A DNA stretch of 64,000 nucleotides from Pedobacter sp. L105 (GTDB lineage: Bacteria > Bacteroidota > Bacteroidia > Sphingobacteriales > Sphingobacteriaceae). The stretch's first letter is position 1, and every line of letters begins with the position of its first letter. Made by a program: the position numbers and the translations under genes. The notes below the pieces were generated by a model, which had not been told where the DNA came from, did not search any database, and saw nothing but the letters and a program-made list of their open reading frames with translations. The stretch covers positions 648,056-712,055 of the forward strand of contig NZ_LMUP01000004.1 of assembly GCF_009765875.1 (NCBI RefSeq), read 5' to 3'. This document shows positions 45,930 through 54,526 of this stretch, piece after piece.

Positions 45930-46343
45930 CTAATGATCAGAAAGGGGACGTTTACGGTTTTCTTTTTTACGCGACAGCGACTGCTTGTCGCTTTTTCTTT
46001 TTATAATCACGCTTCGCGGTGTACGGGTTGGCTTCCTGATCCGGTCAACATGAAGTGATGTGGCAAGCAGCGCCAGGAGTTTATCTACAGTTTTCTCCTT
46101 ATTGATCAGCTGACTGCGGTCTTCCTGCGAGATGACATGAAGATTTCCTTCCTGGTCAATCCGGTTTGCCAACCGCTGTAACAACAGCTGCTTTTCTTCG
46201 GGACTAAAAAATACCGCGTTTTCTATATTCAGTATCAATTCTACTTTACTGGATACTTTATTCACATTTTGTCCGCCCTTCCCCCCGCTTCTGGATGTTT
46301 TAAAGGAAACAGCTCTAACAATATCATTTCTATCAGGTAACAT
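45930..46343 (-). CDS. arfB: Alternative ribosome-rescue aminoacyl-tRNA hydrolase ArfB
   Basis: A 137-residue stop-codon-independent release factor that hydrolyses peptidyl-tRNA on stalled ribosomes. The catalytic GGQ is at 23-25 in SGGKGGQNVNKVSSKVEL. The C-terminal tail is strongly basic (SDKQSLSRKKENRKRPLSDH), as needed to enter the empty mRNA channel. It lacks the codon-recognition domain of RF1 and RF2. Length is normal. It is divergent from cmk. Confidence 0.93.
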   Translation of the reverse strand: MLPDRNDIVRAVSFKTSRSGGKGGQNVNKVSSKVELILNIENAVFFSPEEKQLLLQRLANRIDQEGNLHVISQEDRSQLINKEKTVDKLLALLATSLHVDRIRKPTRTPRSVIIKRKSDKQSLSRKKENRKRPLSDH

Positions 46344-46425
46344 ATTGCAAAATTACTTCTTTTTTAAAAATATGGGTTAATCAATTTTCAGGAGATTATT
46401 TAATCCATCCATACCGGTAAAGTAT

Positions 46426-46433
46426 TAACTTTG
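46426..46433 (+). promoter_or_regulatory. -7 promoter box of cmk, seven bases before the start codon
   Basis: TAACTTTG matches TAnnTTTG and ends at 46433; the ATG is at 46441, so the leader would be about three bases. Confidence 0.45.
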
Positions 46434-46440
46434 CAGCTAT

Positions 46441-47127
46441 ATGAGAAAAAATCTGGTTGTGGCAATTGACGGTTATTCTTCCTGTGGTAAAAGTACACTG
46501 GCAAAGGCGCTCGCCAAAAAGCTGGGCTTTATTTATATTGACAGCGGTGCCATGTACCGGGCGGTAACCTTATATATTATCCGCAACCATATTGATATCA
46601 ACAACCACAAAGCCATCATCGATGCACTTCATCATATAGAGCTCAACTTCCACGCCAGGGATTACGAATCACATATTACGCTAAACGGAGAAGAAGTTTC
46701 TGAAGAGATCAGGCAGATGCCGGTATCGGAGAAAGTAAGTGACGTATCTGCCATAAAAGAAGTCCGCACAGAAATGGTGAGACAGCAGCAGCGCATGGGG
46801 AAATCTAAAAACATCGTAATGGACGGACGGGATATAGGAACCGCCGTATTTGAAGATGCACAGGTTAAATTTTTCATGACAGCAGATCCCAAGATACGGG
46901 CAGAACGAAGGTTCAAAGAATTACAAAGTAAAGGCGACCATCACACTTCACTGGAAGATGTTTTTGAGAACCTGGCGCACCGCGATTATGCAGATACTAC
47001 ACGAAAAGAAAGCCCGCTGATCCGTGCGGAAGATGCAATCATACTGGACAATACAGATATCACCCCGGATGAACAGCTGGAATTTGCCTTAAACAAAGTT
47101 AGGCCCCACCTGCCACAACAGCTATAA
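46441..47127 (+). CDS. cmk: (d)CMP kinase
   Basis: A 228-residue P-loop kinase phosphorylating CMP and dCMP with ATP. The P-loop reads DGYSSCGKSTLAKALA near 10-25. IDSGAMYRAVTLYI is the NMP-binding signature, NIVMDGRDIGTAVFEDA the conserved mid block, and RAERRFKEL the lid. Residue order and size are normal. It is followed by rpsA after about 147 bases, the usual cmk-rpsA neighbourhood of many bacteria. Confidence 0.95.
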   Translation: MRKNLVVAIDGYSSCGKSTLAKALAKKLGFIYIDSGAMYRAVTLYIIRNHIDINNHKAIIDALHHIELNFHARDYESHITLNGEEVSEEIRQMPVSEKVSDVSAIKEVRTEMVRQQQRMGKSKNIVMDGRDIGTAVFEDAQVKFFMTADPKIRAERRFKELQSKGDHHTSLEDVFENLAHRDYADTTRKESPLIRAEDAIILDNTDITPDEQLEFALNKVRPHLPQQL

Positions 47128-47232
47128 ACCAATTTAGCAGGCATTGTCATGTCAATCCCATTAAAATAAAGGCAAGCAGTTCAAAATCAACAACATTTAT
47201 TTAAAAATTCTTTCATTAAAAAGAATAATCTC

Positions 47233-47240
47233 TATATTTG
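47233..47240 (+). promoter_or_regulatory. -7 promoter box of rpsA
   Basis: TATATTTG lies 34 bases before the rpsA ATG. An ATTCTTT/AAAGAAT inverted repeat (47207-47226) sits just upstream and could be a regulatory site. Confidence 0.6.
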
Positions 47241-47255
47241 CAATCCCTAAAGGGA

Positions 47256-47263
47256 AAAGGAGA
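47256..47263 (+). promoter_or_regulatory. Strong Shine-Dalgarno-like AAAGGAGA in the rpsA leader
   Basis: The AGGAG core is five bases before an ATG at 47268 that opens a 15-codon out-of-frame ORF, and 12 bases before the rpsA ATG at 47275. The spacing fits the short ORF better than rpsA. Confidence 0.55.
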
Positions 47264-47274
47264 TTAAATGATTA

Positions 47275-49209
47275 ATGGCAAAAAAACAAGTAGCAGAAAA
47301 AGAATTATTGGCTAAAAACGCCGAATTACAAGGTACAGACGCTCGTCTGACTGAAAAAGAAACAATTGAATCTGAAGCAGATTCAGTGTCGATCGAAGCG
47401 ATCAAATCATCATTAGCAACACCAGATCAAGACTTTGACTGGGACGCAGACGACAAAGCTTTCGGAAAATACTCTGACGAAGACCGTAAAAAGTTTGAAG
47501 ACATGTATACCGATACTTTCAATCAAATCAATCAGGGTGAAATTATCAGCGGTATTGTTGTATCAATCAACAATAAAGACGTTGTATTAAACGTAGGATT
47601 TAAATCTGACGGTTTAGTATCAACTTCTGAATTCCGTGATACTCCTGATTTGAAAATTGGCGATACAGTTGATGTATTCGTGGAAGCTCCGGAAGACGCT
47701 AATGGTCAGTTGATCTTATCTCGTAAAAGAGCTAAAACTCAACGTTCATGGGAATCTATCAATGAAGCCCTTGACAATGACAGAATCATCAACGGATTTG
47801 TTAAAAGCCGTACAAAAGGTGGTCTTATCGTTGACATCATGGGTGTTGAAGCTTTCTTACCTGGTTCTCAGATCGACATCAAACCGATCCGTGATTACGA
47901 TGTTTATGTAGGTAAAACAATGGAATTCAAAGTTGTTAAAATCAACCACGAATTTAAAAACGTTGTAGTATCGCACAAAATCTTAATCGAAGACGATTTA
48001 GAGTCACAAAAAGTTGAGATCGTATCGAAACTTGAAAAAGGTCAGGTATTGGAAGGAACTGTTAAAAACATTACAGACTTCGGTGTATTCATCGATTTAG
48101 GTGGTGTTGATGGATTACTTCACATTACTGATATTTCTTGGGGCCGCATAGAGCATCCAAAAGAAGTATTGAGCTTAGATGAAAAAATCAATGTAGTTGT
48201 TCTTGACTTTGATGATGAGAAAAAACGTATTGCTTTAGGCTTGAAACAATTAACTCCACACCCTTGGGAAAGTTTAGATACTAACCTTGTTGTTGGATCT
48301 AAAGTTAAAGGTAAAATCGTTACTGTAGCTGATTACGGTGCATTCTTAGAAATCATTCCTGGCGTTGAAGGTTTAATTCACGTTTCAGAAATGTCTTGGT
48401 CACAAAACTTACGCAGCCCTCAGGAATTCTTGAAAGTTAGCGATGAAATCGAAGCTGAAGTATTAACTTTAGACCGCGATGAACGCAAAATGAGCTTAGG
48501 TATTAAGCAATTAACTCAGGATCCTTGGCAAAATGTTGCTGAAAGATATCCTATCGGAAGCAAACATACTGCTGTAGTTAAAAACATGACTAACTTCGGT
48601 GTATTCGTGGAAATTGAAGAAGGTATTGATGGATTAATCCATATCTCTGATCTTTCATGGTCTAAAAAAGTTAACCACCCTAACGAATTCACTAAAGTTG
48701 GTGATACATTAGACGTAGTTGTTTTAGAATTAGACGTTGATAGCCGTAAATTAAGCTTAGGTCATAAACAATTAGAAGAAAACCCTTGGGATACTTTTGA
48801 AACTATCTTCACGTTAGATTCAATCCACCAGGGAACTGTTGTTAAAGTAACTGATAAAGGTGCTGTTATCGCTTTACCATATGGTGTAGAAGGATTCGTT
48901 CCAACTAAACACATGGCTAAAGAAGATGGTACTACTATCAAAGCTGAAGAAACCAATGACTTCAAAATCATTGAATTCAACAAAGATGCTAAACGTATCG
49001 TTGTTTCTCATGCCCGTATCTGGGAAGAGGCTAAAGCTGAAGTTGCTGCTGAAGAAAGAGCATCTAAGAAAAAAGAAGCTAAAGCATCCAGCAATGCAGT
49101 TAAAAAAGTTAAAGATTCAGTTGAGAAATCAACTCTTGGTGATCTAGGTGTTCTTGCTCAATTGAAAGAACAAATGGAAGGCGAAGAAAGCAAAAACAAA
49201 GCTAAATAA
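47275..49209 (+). CDS. rpsA: 30S ribosomal protein S1
   Basis: A 644-residue RNA-binding ribosomal protein needed for mRNA recruitment, especially important in a phylum that makes little use of Shine-Dalgarno pairing. It has an acidic N-terminal extension (about 1-85) and six S1 domains, starting near residues 90 (GEIISGIVVSI), 172, 258 (GQVLEGTVKNITDFGVFIDLGG), 343, 428 and 516, followed by a lysine-rich, disordered C-terminus. Codon use is strongly biased (GTT, GCT, AAA), indicating very high expression. The in-frame codon two positions before the ATG is a stop, so this start is fixed. A terminator follows. Confidence 0.97.
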   Translation: MAKKQVAEKELLAKNAELQGTDARLTEKETIESEADSVSIEAIKSSLATPDQDFDWDADDKAFGKYSDEDRKKFEDMYTDTFNQINQGEIISGIVVSINNKDVVLNVGFKSDGLVSTSEFRDTPDLKIGDTVDVFVEAPEDANGQLILSRKRAKTQRSWESINEALDNDRIINGFVKSRTKGGLIVDIMGVEAFLPGSQIDIKPIRDYDVYVGKTMEFKVVKINHEFKNVVVSHKILIEDDLESQKVEIVSKLEKGQVLEGTVKNITDFGVFIDLGGVDGLLHITDISWGRIEHPKEVLSLDEKINVVVLDFDDEKKRIALGLKQLTPHPWESLDTNLVVGSKVKGKIVTVADYGAFLEIIPGVEGLIHVSEMSWSQNLRSPQEFLKVSDEIEAEVLTLDRDERKMSLGIKQLTQDPWQNVAERYPIGSKHTAVVKNMTNFGVFVEIEEGIDGLIHISDLSWSKKVNHPNEFTKVGDTLDVVVLELDVDSRKLSLGHKQLEENPWDTFETIFTLDSIHQGTVVKVTDKGAVIALPYGVEGFVPTKHMAKEDGTTIKAEETNDFKIIEFNKDAKRIVVSHARIWEEAKAEVAAEERASKKKEAKASSNAVKKVKDSVEKSTLGDLGVLAQLKEQMEGEESKNKAK

Positions 49210-49227
49210 TCTTCAGGCTTATATATT

Positions 49228-49260
49228 AAAAGCATCCCGAATCCGGGATGCTTTTTTTTG
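49228..49260 (+). terminator. rpsA terminator
   Basis: AAAAGCATCCCG pairs with CGGGATGCTTTT around AATC, followed by more T residues. It also abuts the end of the convergent DCC gene. Confidence 0.92.
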
Positions 49261-49656
49261 TTATAAGAATTTTGCTTTAAGCGCTGGCGTAGGTATCATA
49301 CAGCTCTCCTGCTTACCCCATATCCTGTACCTGTTCTCTGCAATAAGATCATATACAAAGTCGCGGATAAAAGCAGGAACAATGATAAAAGCATACAATA
49401 ATGGCCATCCCCCATTCAGCCGCCGGGCAATACGCAATGCGGCAGCAGAACGCTGATAAAGCCGCCCATTTTCCAACAGCATAACCGTATTGAGCTTACC
49501 GGTTAAAAACCCAAAAGGTTGCAACTGCTGCAGGGCTGTGTCACTCTGTAAAGCGGCAAACCTGAACAGGTCTTTTTTATCTCTGCTGATCACAAACCTA
49601 ACTGATCCGGTACAAAGGTTACAAACACCATCAAAAAATATTATCGCATGCGGCAT
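49261..49656 (-). CDS. DCC family thiol-disulfide oxidoreductase-like protein
   Basis: A 131-residue protein of the DCC family (DUF393), named for Asp-Cys-Cys. FFDGVCNLCTGSVRFVISRD at about 6-25 carries the DxxCxxC motif. Members have a thioredoxin-like region; the reaction is not characterised. A hydrophobic stretch (GGWPLLYAFIIVPAFIRDFVYDLIAENR) near residues 80-107 may associate with the membrane. Length is normal for the family. Confidence 0.88.
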   Translation of the reverse strand: MPHAIIFFDGVCNLCTGSVRFVISRDKKDLFRFAALQSDTALQQLQPFGFLTGKLNTVMLLENGRLYQRSAAALRIARRLNGGWPLLYAFIIVPAFIRDFVYDLIAENRYRIWGKQESCMIPTPALKAKFL

Positions 49657-49795
49657 AAACCAAAGTTAATTTATTCCCTGTAAGCACCCCCAATTTTTCT
49701 TATTCAAAATCAGTTCATTAGCTTTAATTTGTAAAGAGCTTTCCACCTGTTTGAAATTAATTCAATTTGCAGCCCCTAAATTCCATCCGATTTTT

Positions 49796-49803
49796 TATAT
49801 TTG
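49796..49803 (+). promoter_or_regulatory. -7 promoter box of pyrR
   Basis: TATATTTG is followed 16 bases later by the ATG at 49820. A TTTG at 49766-49769 lies upstream with 26 bases between, longer than the usual spacing. Confidence 0.5.
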
Positions 49804-49804
49804 C

Positions 49805-49816
49805 CTAATTAATTAG
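49805..49816. promoter_or_regulatory. Perfect 12-base palindrome at the expected pyrR transcription start
   Basis: CTAATTAATTAG occupies the position just after the -7 box and three bases before the ATG. This is a possible operator. Confidence 0.45.
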
Positions 49817-49819
49817 TCA

Positions 49820-50368
49820 ATGCAAAAACGAACCCTGCTAGACGGTAAAAAATTCCAAATCACAATTAAGCGACTTTGTCATCAATTAATTGAGAACCAT
49901 AATGATTTTTCTAATACCGTACTCATTGGCATACAACCCCGCGGCAGTTACTTCGCAGACAGGGTAAAATTGGAACTCGATCAAATCCTTAAAACTAAAA
50001 ACATCAGAAAAGGCAATCTTGATATTACCTTTTTCAGGGATGATTTTAGAAGAAAGGACGGCTTTGTTTCTGCAAGCAGCAATTCAATAGATTTTATTGT
50101 AGAAGGATGTAAGGTGATCCTGATTGACGATGTCCTGTGGACAGGCCGTACCATCAGGGCTGCACTGGATGCTTTGCTGGCTTATGGAAGACCTGCCAAG
50201 GTAGAGCTAATGGTACTGATCGACAGAAGGTTTTCGAGACATGTACCTATTGAACCAGATTATATTGGTCAGCAGGTAGACAGTATGGACTCCCAACTGG
50301 TAAAGGTAACATGGAAAGAAACAGAGGGTGAAGACAAGGTAATTTTATTATCAGAACGAAACAAATAA
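49820..50368 (+). CDS. pyrR: PyrR: uracil phosphoribosyltransferase / pyrimidine operon regulator
   Basis: A 182-residue PRTase-fold protein. PyrR makes UMP from uracil and PRPP and in Firmicutes binds pyr mRNA to control attenuation. The PRPP loop is VILIDDVLWTGRTIRAALDAL near residues 95-115, and VLIGIQPRGSYFADR is the conserved early block. Here the leader is too short for an attenuator (16 bases between the -7 box and ATG), so either the regulatory role is lost or it acts elsewhere. pyrB follows after three bases, so the pair is an operon. Confidence 0.92.
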   Translation: MQKRTLLDGKKFQITIKRLCHQLIENHNDFSNTVLIGIQPRGSYFADRVKLELDQILKTKNIRKGNLDITFFRDDFRRKDGFVSASSNSIDFIVEGCKVILIDDVLWTGRTIRAALDALLAYGRPAKVELMVLIDRRFSRHVPIEPDYIGQQVDSMDSQLVKVTWKETEGEDKVILLSERNK

Positions 50369-50371
50369 GAA

Positions 50372-51304
50372 ATGGCTGCAGAACAACTATCGACAAGACA
50401 TCTTTTAGGCATCAAAGATCTTAACCTGAATGATATTGAATTGATTTTTAAAAATACAGATCATTTCAAAGGCGTGATCAACAGAACCATCAAAAAAGTA
50501 CCGCCACTTCGCGACATCACCATCGCTAACATCTTCTTTGAAAATTCAACACGTACCAAGCTTTCATTTGAACTGGCAGAAAAAAGGTTATCTGCAGATG
50601 TGATAAACTTTGCAGCCTCCTCCTCTTCAGTGAGCAAAGGAGAAACGCTGATTGATACCGTGAATAACATACTGGCCATGAAAGTGGATATGGTGGTGAT
50701 GAGACATCCCTATGCCGGCGCTGGTGTATTCCTGAGCAAACATATCAATGCACAGATTGTGAATGCCGGAGATGGTGCACATGAACATCCAACGCAGGCA
50801 CTGCTTGACGCCTATTCTATCCGCGAAAAGCTGGGTGACGTAAGAGGAAAAAAGGTAGTGATTGTTGGTGATATCCTGCATTCAAGAGTAGCCATATCTA
50901 ATATATTATGCCTGCAAAAACTAGGCGCTGAAGTAATGGTCTGCGGGCCTACCACTTTAATCCCTAAACATATAGGAAGCCTTGGCGTAAAAGTAGAACA
51001 CAACCTGATCAAAGCCTTAAACTGGTGTGATGTAGCAAATATGCTCCGTATTCAGCTGGAAAGGCAGGATATTAAATACTTCCCGTCATTGAGAGAATAC
51101 GCAATGATGTACGGATTAAACAAACAGATCCTGGATAATTTAGATAAAGAAATTGTGGTAATGCACCCGGGGCCTATCAATAGAGGTGTCGAAATCACCA
51201 GTGATGTTGCCGACAGTAAGCAGTCCATCATCCTCGATCAGGTAGAAAATGGAGTGGCTGTCAGAATGGCCGTACTGTATCTGCTTGCTTCACAGCGGGA
51301 TTAA
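50372..51304 (+). CDS. pyrB: Aspartate carbamoyltransferase catalytic subunit
   Basis: A 310-residue enzyme condensing carbamoyl phosphate and aspartate in de novo pyrimidine synthesis. The carbamoyl-phosphate motif is FFENSTRTKLSFELAEKRL, near residues 53-71. MRHPYAGAG and DGAHEHPTQALLDAYSI follow, and HPGPINRGVEI is at the aspartate site. Length is that of a catalytic subunit. No pyrI regulatory subunit is present in the window. It follows pyrR directly. Confidence 0.96.
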   Translation: MAAEQLSTRHLLGIKDLNLNDIELIFKNTDHFKGVINRTIKKVPPLRDITIANIFFENSTRTKLSFELAEKRLSADVINFAASSSSVSKGETLIDTVNNILAMKVDMVVMRHPYAGAGVFLSKHINAQIVNAGDGAHEHPTQALLDAYSIREKLGDVRGKKVVIVGDILHSRVAISNILCLQKLGAEVMVCGPTTLIPKHIGSLGVKVEHNLIKALNWCDVANMLRIQLERQDIKYFPSLREYAMMYGLNKQILDNLDKEIVVMHPGPINRGVEITSDVADSKQSIILDQVENGVAVRMAVLYLLASQRD

Positions 51305-51337
51305 ACAATAGCATTTCTTTTTTTATAACATTCCTGA

Positions 51338-51345
51338 TACATTTG
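51338..51345 (+). promoter_or_regulatory. Candidate -7 box of the TPR-barrel-Ton operon
   Basis: TACATTTG matches the consensus but lies 143 bases before the first start codon; the real start may be nearer. Confidence 0.35.
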
Positions 51346-51356
51346 CGTTATTCAAT

Positions 51357-51375
51357 GTTATCAACACTTGTTAAC
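51357..51375. promoter_or_regulatory. 19-base dyad upstream of the TPR-barrel-Ton operon
   Basis: GTTATCAA and TTGTTAAC pair around CAC with one mismatch. It sits just after the candidate -7 box and could be an operator. Confidence 0.35.
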
Positions 51376-51488
51376 TTCTAATGTTAATAAGACACATTAC
51401 TATTTTTATATTAGCAGCAATCCTATTTTAACAAATGCAACCATAAACTATTAATGGCTTCATTACCTTTAAAACAGACATATACTCA

Positions 51489-54400
51489 ATGAAAAAGAAA
51501 TACCTCTTTATTCCGTTTTTACTGGCAGGTAACCTTACCGCAGGTTATGCTCAGGTAAGTGCGATAGTAAACCTCAATAAAAATTATCAAACTGGTCTGG
51601 AACTACTCGATCATGAAAAATATGTCGCTGCAGCACAACAGTTCAGGCTGGTTGAGCTGATCAGGCAAAAACCAGGGACACAACAGGAAAGCAGCGCTGA
51701 ACTTTCGTTATTGAAAGAAAATGCTAAATTCTATGCTGCAGTTTGCGCGTTGGAGTTGGGAAATAGTGATGCAGAGAGTTTATTTCAAACTTTCATCAAA
51801 GATTATCCGCTCAATTCAAATACCAAGCTGGCCTATTTCCATGTAGGTAAATCGTATTTTGCACAAAAGAACTATACCAAAGCATTGGAATGGTTTGAGA
51901 AAACAGATCCTTCCAGCCTTTCTAAAAAACAACGTACAGAGTACCAGTTTAAACAGGGGTATTCTTATTTCATGCTTAAAAACATAGAAAAAGCAGAGCC
52001 CCTGTTTGAAGAAGTAAAAAAAACAGATGGTCCTTTTCAGGAAAGCGCAACCTATTACTTCGCTTATATCAACTACCTGAACAAGGAGTATAAAACAGCA
52101 TTAAACAATTTCGAAAAATTAAAAGGATCTAAAACTTACGAAGCCAGCTACCCTTATTATATCACTTCGATGTATTACCTGGATGAAAGGTATGATGATG
52201 TGATCACTTATGCGATTCCAATTCTGAGAACTTCAAAACAAGAGTTTGAGGCAGATATGCTCAGCTTAATAGCGGCGTCTTATTTTGCCAAATCGGATTA
52301 TAAAAATGCAGAGCTTTATTTCCACGAATATTACTCAAAAAACAAATCAACCACTAAAAATAATCTTTTCATTTATCAGTACGGTTACTCCCTGTTCCAG
52401 TTAAACAGATACAAGGAGTCAGTTACCGTTTTAGAACAGCTGAACAATGATGATGTATACCTGCAAAATGGAATGTACACCCTGGGCCGCGACTTCATCA
52501 AATTAAATGATAAAGAAAAAGCAAGAAGTGCTTTCTTCAGGGCATCCCGTCTGGAATTTAATAAAACGGTACAGGAAGATGCCTGGATCAATTATGCAAG
52601 ATTGAGTTACGAACTCGACTTTAACCAGCAGGCACTGGAATCTACACAGAGCTTCCTGAAACAGTTCCCCGCTTCACATAAAATCAACGAAGCAAAAACT
52701 TTATTGGGCGAGATCCTGCTAACCAGCAAAAACTACCAGGCTGCTATTGATATCCTTGAGCCTATCAGTAAAAAATCACCGGAGGCCGAAGAAGCTTATC
52801 AGAAAGTTACTTATTTCAGGGGACTGGAATTTTATAATGAACGTGCCTTTCCAAATGCACTTTCAATGTTCCTTCGCTCTAACACCTTCCCTGACGACGC
52901 AGAGATCAACGCTTTAAGCACCTATTGGATGGCGGAGTCAATGTATGAACTGCGTAAGTATGGAGAAGCCGTAAAAACTTTTGAGAAGTTCCTGGAAATG
53001 CCGGATGCGAACAAGACAAAGGTTTATAATTTCGCTAATTATGCACTGGCTTATGCCGCTTTTGAAGATGAAAAATATGCCAAGGCAGCCAGTTATTTTC
53101 TTCGTTTCCTGAACGGTGATGATAAAGACAAGAATACCGTAGTTGATGCAACCGTACGTCTGGCCGATTCATACTTTGTGAACAAGAACTATGACAATGC
53201 CCTAACCTATTACAACAGGATTATCAATGATAAGTCTACTGGTGAAGACTATGCGCTTTTCCAGCGTGGAATGATCCAGGGTCTTCAGGGAGGAGATGAT
53301 ACAAAGATCGCTACCATGCAAAGTTTATTGCAGCAGTTCCCTGCTTCAAATTATGCGGATGATGCTGGTTTCGAGATCGCCTATACCTACTTTAACAAAG
53401 GCGACAAAGATAACCTGGAGAAATCTAAAAATGACCTTACCGCGCTGATCAGCAAATATCCCCACAGCAGTTATGTACCAAGGGCATTAGTAACTATCGG
53501 ACTGGTAGAATACAACCAGGATCAGGATGATGCCGCTATTGAAACCTTTAAAAAGGTAATTACTGATTACGCAAGTACTGAAGAAGCTAAACAGGCACTG
53601 GAATCCATTAAAAATATCTATGTTGACCGTGGTGATGCCAATGGTTTTATCACTTATGCTGCTACTACACCAATTGGTAATTACAGCATGGCCGACCAAG
53701 ACAATATTGTTTTCCAGGCAGCAAACAACAGATACCTGCAGGGAGATGCTTCAGGAGCGGTAGAAAGTATCAATGCTTATTTTGATAAATTCCCTAAGCC
53801 CATCCATATTAAAGAAGCGAAGTTTATCAGGGCAGAATCACTGGTTAAACTAAACCGTCCTGATGAAGCAGTTCCCGATTATGAGTTTATCCTCAATGAC
53901 TGGACGAGCGATTATACCGAACGTTCACTGATCAGTATCTCTAAATTATTCCTGGCGCAGAAAAAATACAATGAAGCTATTGTTTATCTGAAAAGACTGG
54001 AAACTACAGCCGATTACAAATCACATTATTCATTTGCAATCAACAACCTGCTTCAGTCGTACAGCGCTTTAAACATGCCTGATGATGTGCTTAAATATGT
54101 ACAGCTGACTAAAGAATCTGACAAAGCTTCTGAAGAAGAAATCAACAGTTCAGATCTGTATGCGGGTAAAGCCTACCTGGCAAAAGCCGATACTTCAGCT
54201 GCAGTTAAAGCCTTTACCAATGTAGTGAGTAAAACAAAAACACTGGCTGCTGCTGAGTCTAAGTATAACATTGCTGCCATTCAGTACGCCAGACATGAAT
54301 ATAAAGCTTCACAAAAAACTTGTTTTGATTTAACCAATAACATGGCTTCTTATGATTACTGGGTAGCTAAAGCATTCATCTTACTGGCAGATAATTATGT

Positions 54401-54515
54401 AGCCCTTAAAGATAACCTGCAGGCCAAAAGTACGCTGCTAAGTATTATTGACAACTACGATGGTAAAGACGAAATTGTTGCTACCGCCAAAGAAAAACTA
54501 GAAAAAATTAAATAA
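51489..54515 (+). CDS. Giant exported tetratricopeptide repeat protein
   Basis: A 1008-residue protein with a signal peptide (residues 1-21, ending AGYAQ) and an almost continuous array of TPR and related helical repeats. Clear units include LAYFHVGKSYFAQKNYTKALEWFEK, YFKAQYS-like pairs in the first third, and ALVTIGLVEYNQDQDDAAIETFKKVI near 640. It should form a long superhelical scaffold in the periplasm. It is the first gene of a probable operon with a plug-less barrel (11-base gap), an HU-CCDC81/SPOR protein, ExbB, ExbD and a TonB-like transducer. This suggests an assembly or transport machine spanning the envelope, possibly a counterpart to the Bacteroidota TPR-barrel pairs around secretion or OM biogenesis. 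The substrate is unknown. Confidence 0.88.
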   Translation: MKKKYLFIPFLLAGNLTAGYAQVSAIVNLNKNYQTGLELLDHEKYVAAAQQFRLVELIRQKPGTQQESSAELSLLKENAKFYAAVCALELGNSDAESLFQTFIKDYPLNSNTKLAYFHVGKSYFAQKNYTKALEWFEKTDPSSLSKKQRTEYQFKQGYSYFMLKNIEKAEPLFEEVKKTDGPFQESATYYFAYINYLNKEYKTALNNFEKLKGSKTYEASYPYYITSMYYLDERYDDVITYAIPILRTSKQEFEADMLSLIAASYFAKSDYKNAELYFHEYYSKNKSTTKNNLFIYQYGYSLFQLNRYKESVTVLEQLNNDDVYLQNGMYTLGRDFIKLNDKEKARSAFFRASRLEFNKTVQEDAWINYARLSYELDFNQQALESTQSFLKQFPASHKINEAKTLLGEILLTSKNYQAAIDILEPISKKSPEAEEAYQKVTYFRGLEFYNERAFPNALSMFLRSNTFPDDAEINALSTYWMAESMYELRKYGEAVKTFEKFLEMPDANKTKVYNFANYALAYAAFEDEKYAKAASYFLRFLNGDDKDKNTVVDATVRLADSYFVNKNYDNALTYYNRIINDKSTGEDYALFQRGMIQGLQGGDDTKIATMQSLLQQFPASNYADDAGFEIAYTYFNKGDKDNLEKSKNDLTALISKYPHSSYVPRALVTIGLVEYNQDQDDAAIETFKKVITDYASTEEAKQALESIKNIYVDRGDANGFITYAATTPIGNYSMADQDNIVFQAANNRYLQGDASGAVESINAYFDKFPKPIHIKEAKFIRAESLVKLNRPDEAVPDYEFILNDWTSDYTERSLISISKLFLAQKKYNEAIVYLKRLETTADYKSHYSFAINNLLQSYSALNMPDDVLKYVQLTKESDKASEEEINSSDLYAGKAYLAKADTSAAVKAFTNVVSKTKTLAAAESKYNIAAIQYARHEYKASQKTCFDLTNNMASYDYWVAKAFILLADNYVALKDNLQAKSTLLSIIDNYDGKDEIVATAKEKLEKIK

Positions 54516-54526
54516 GACCAAGGATC

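Noticed and set aside
51358..51368. TTATCAACA resembling a DnaA box
   Set aside because: It has one mismatch to the usual box, stands alone, and no dnaA, dnaN or other origin feature is present.
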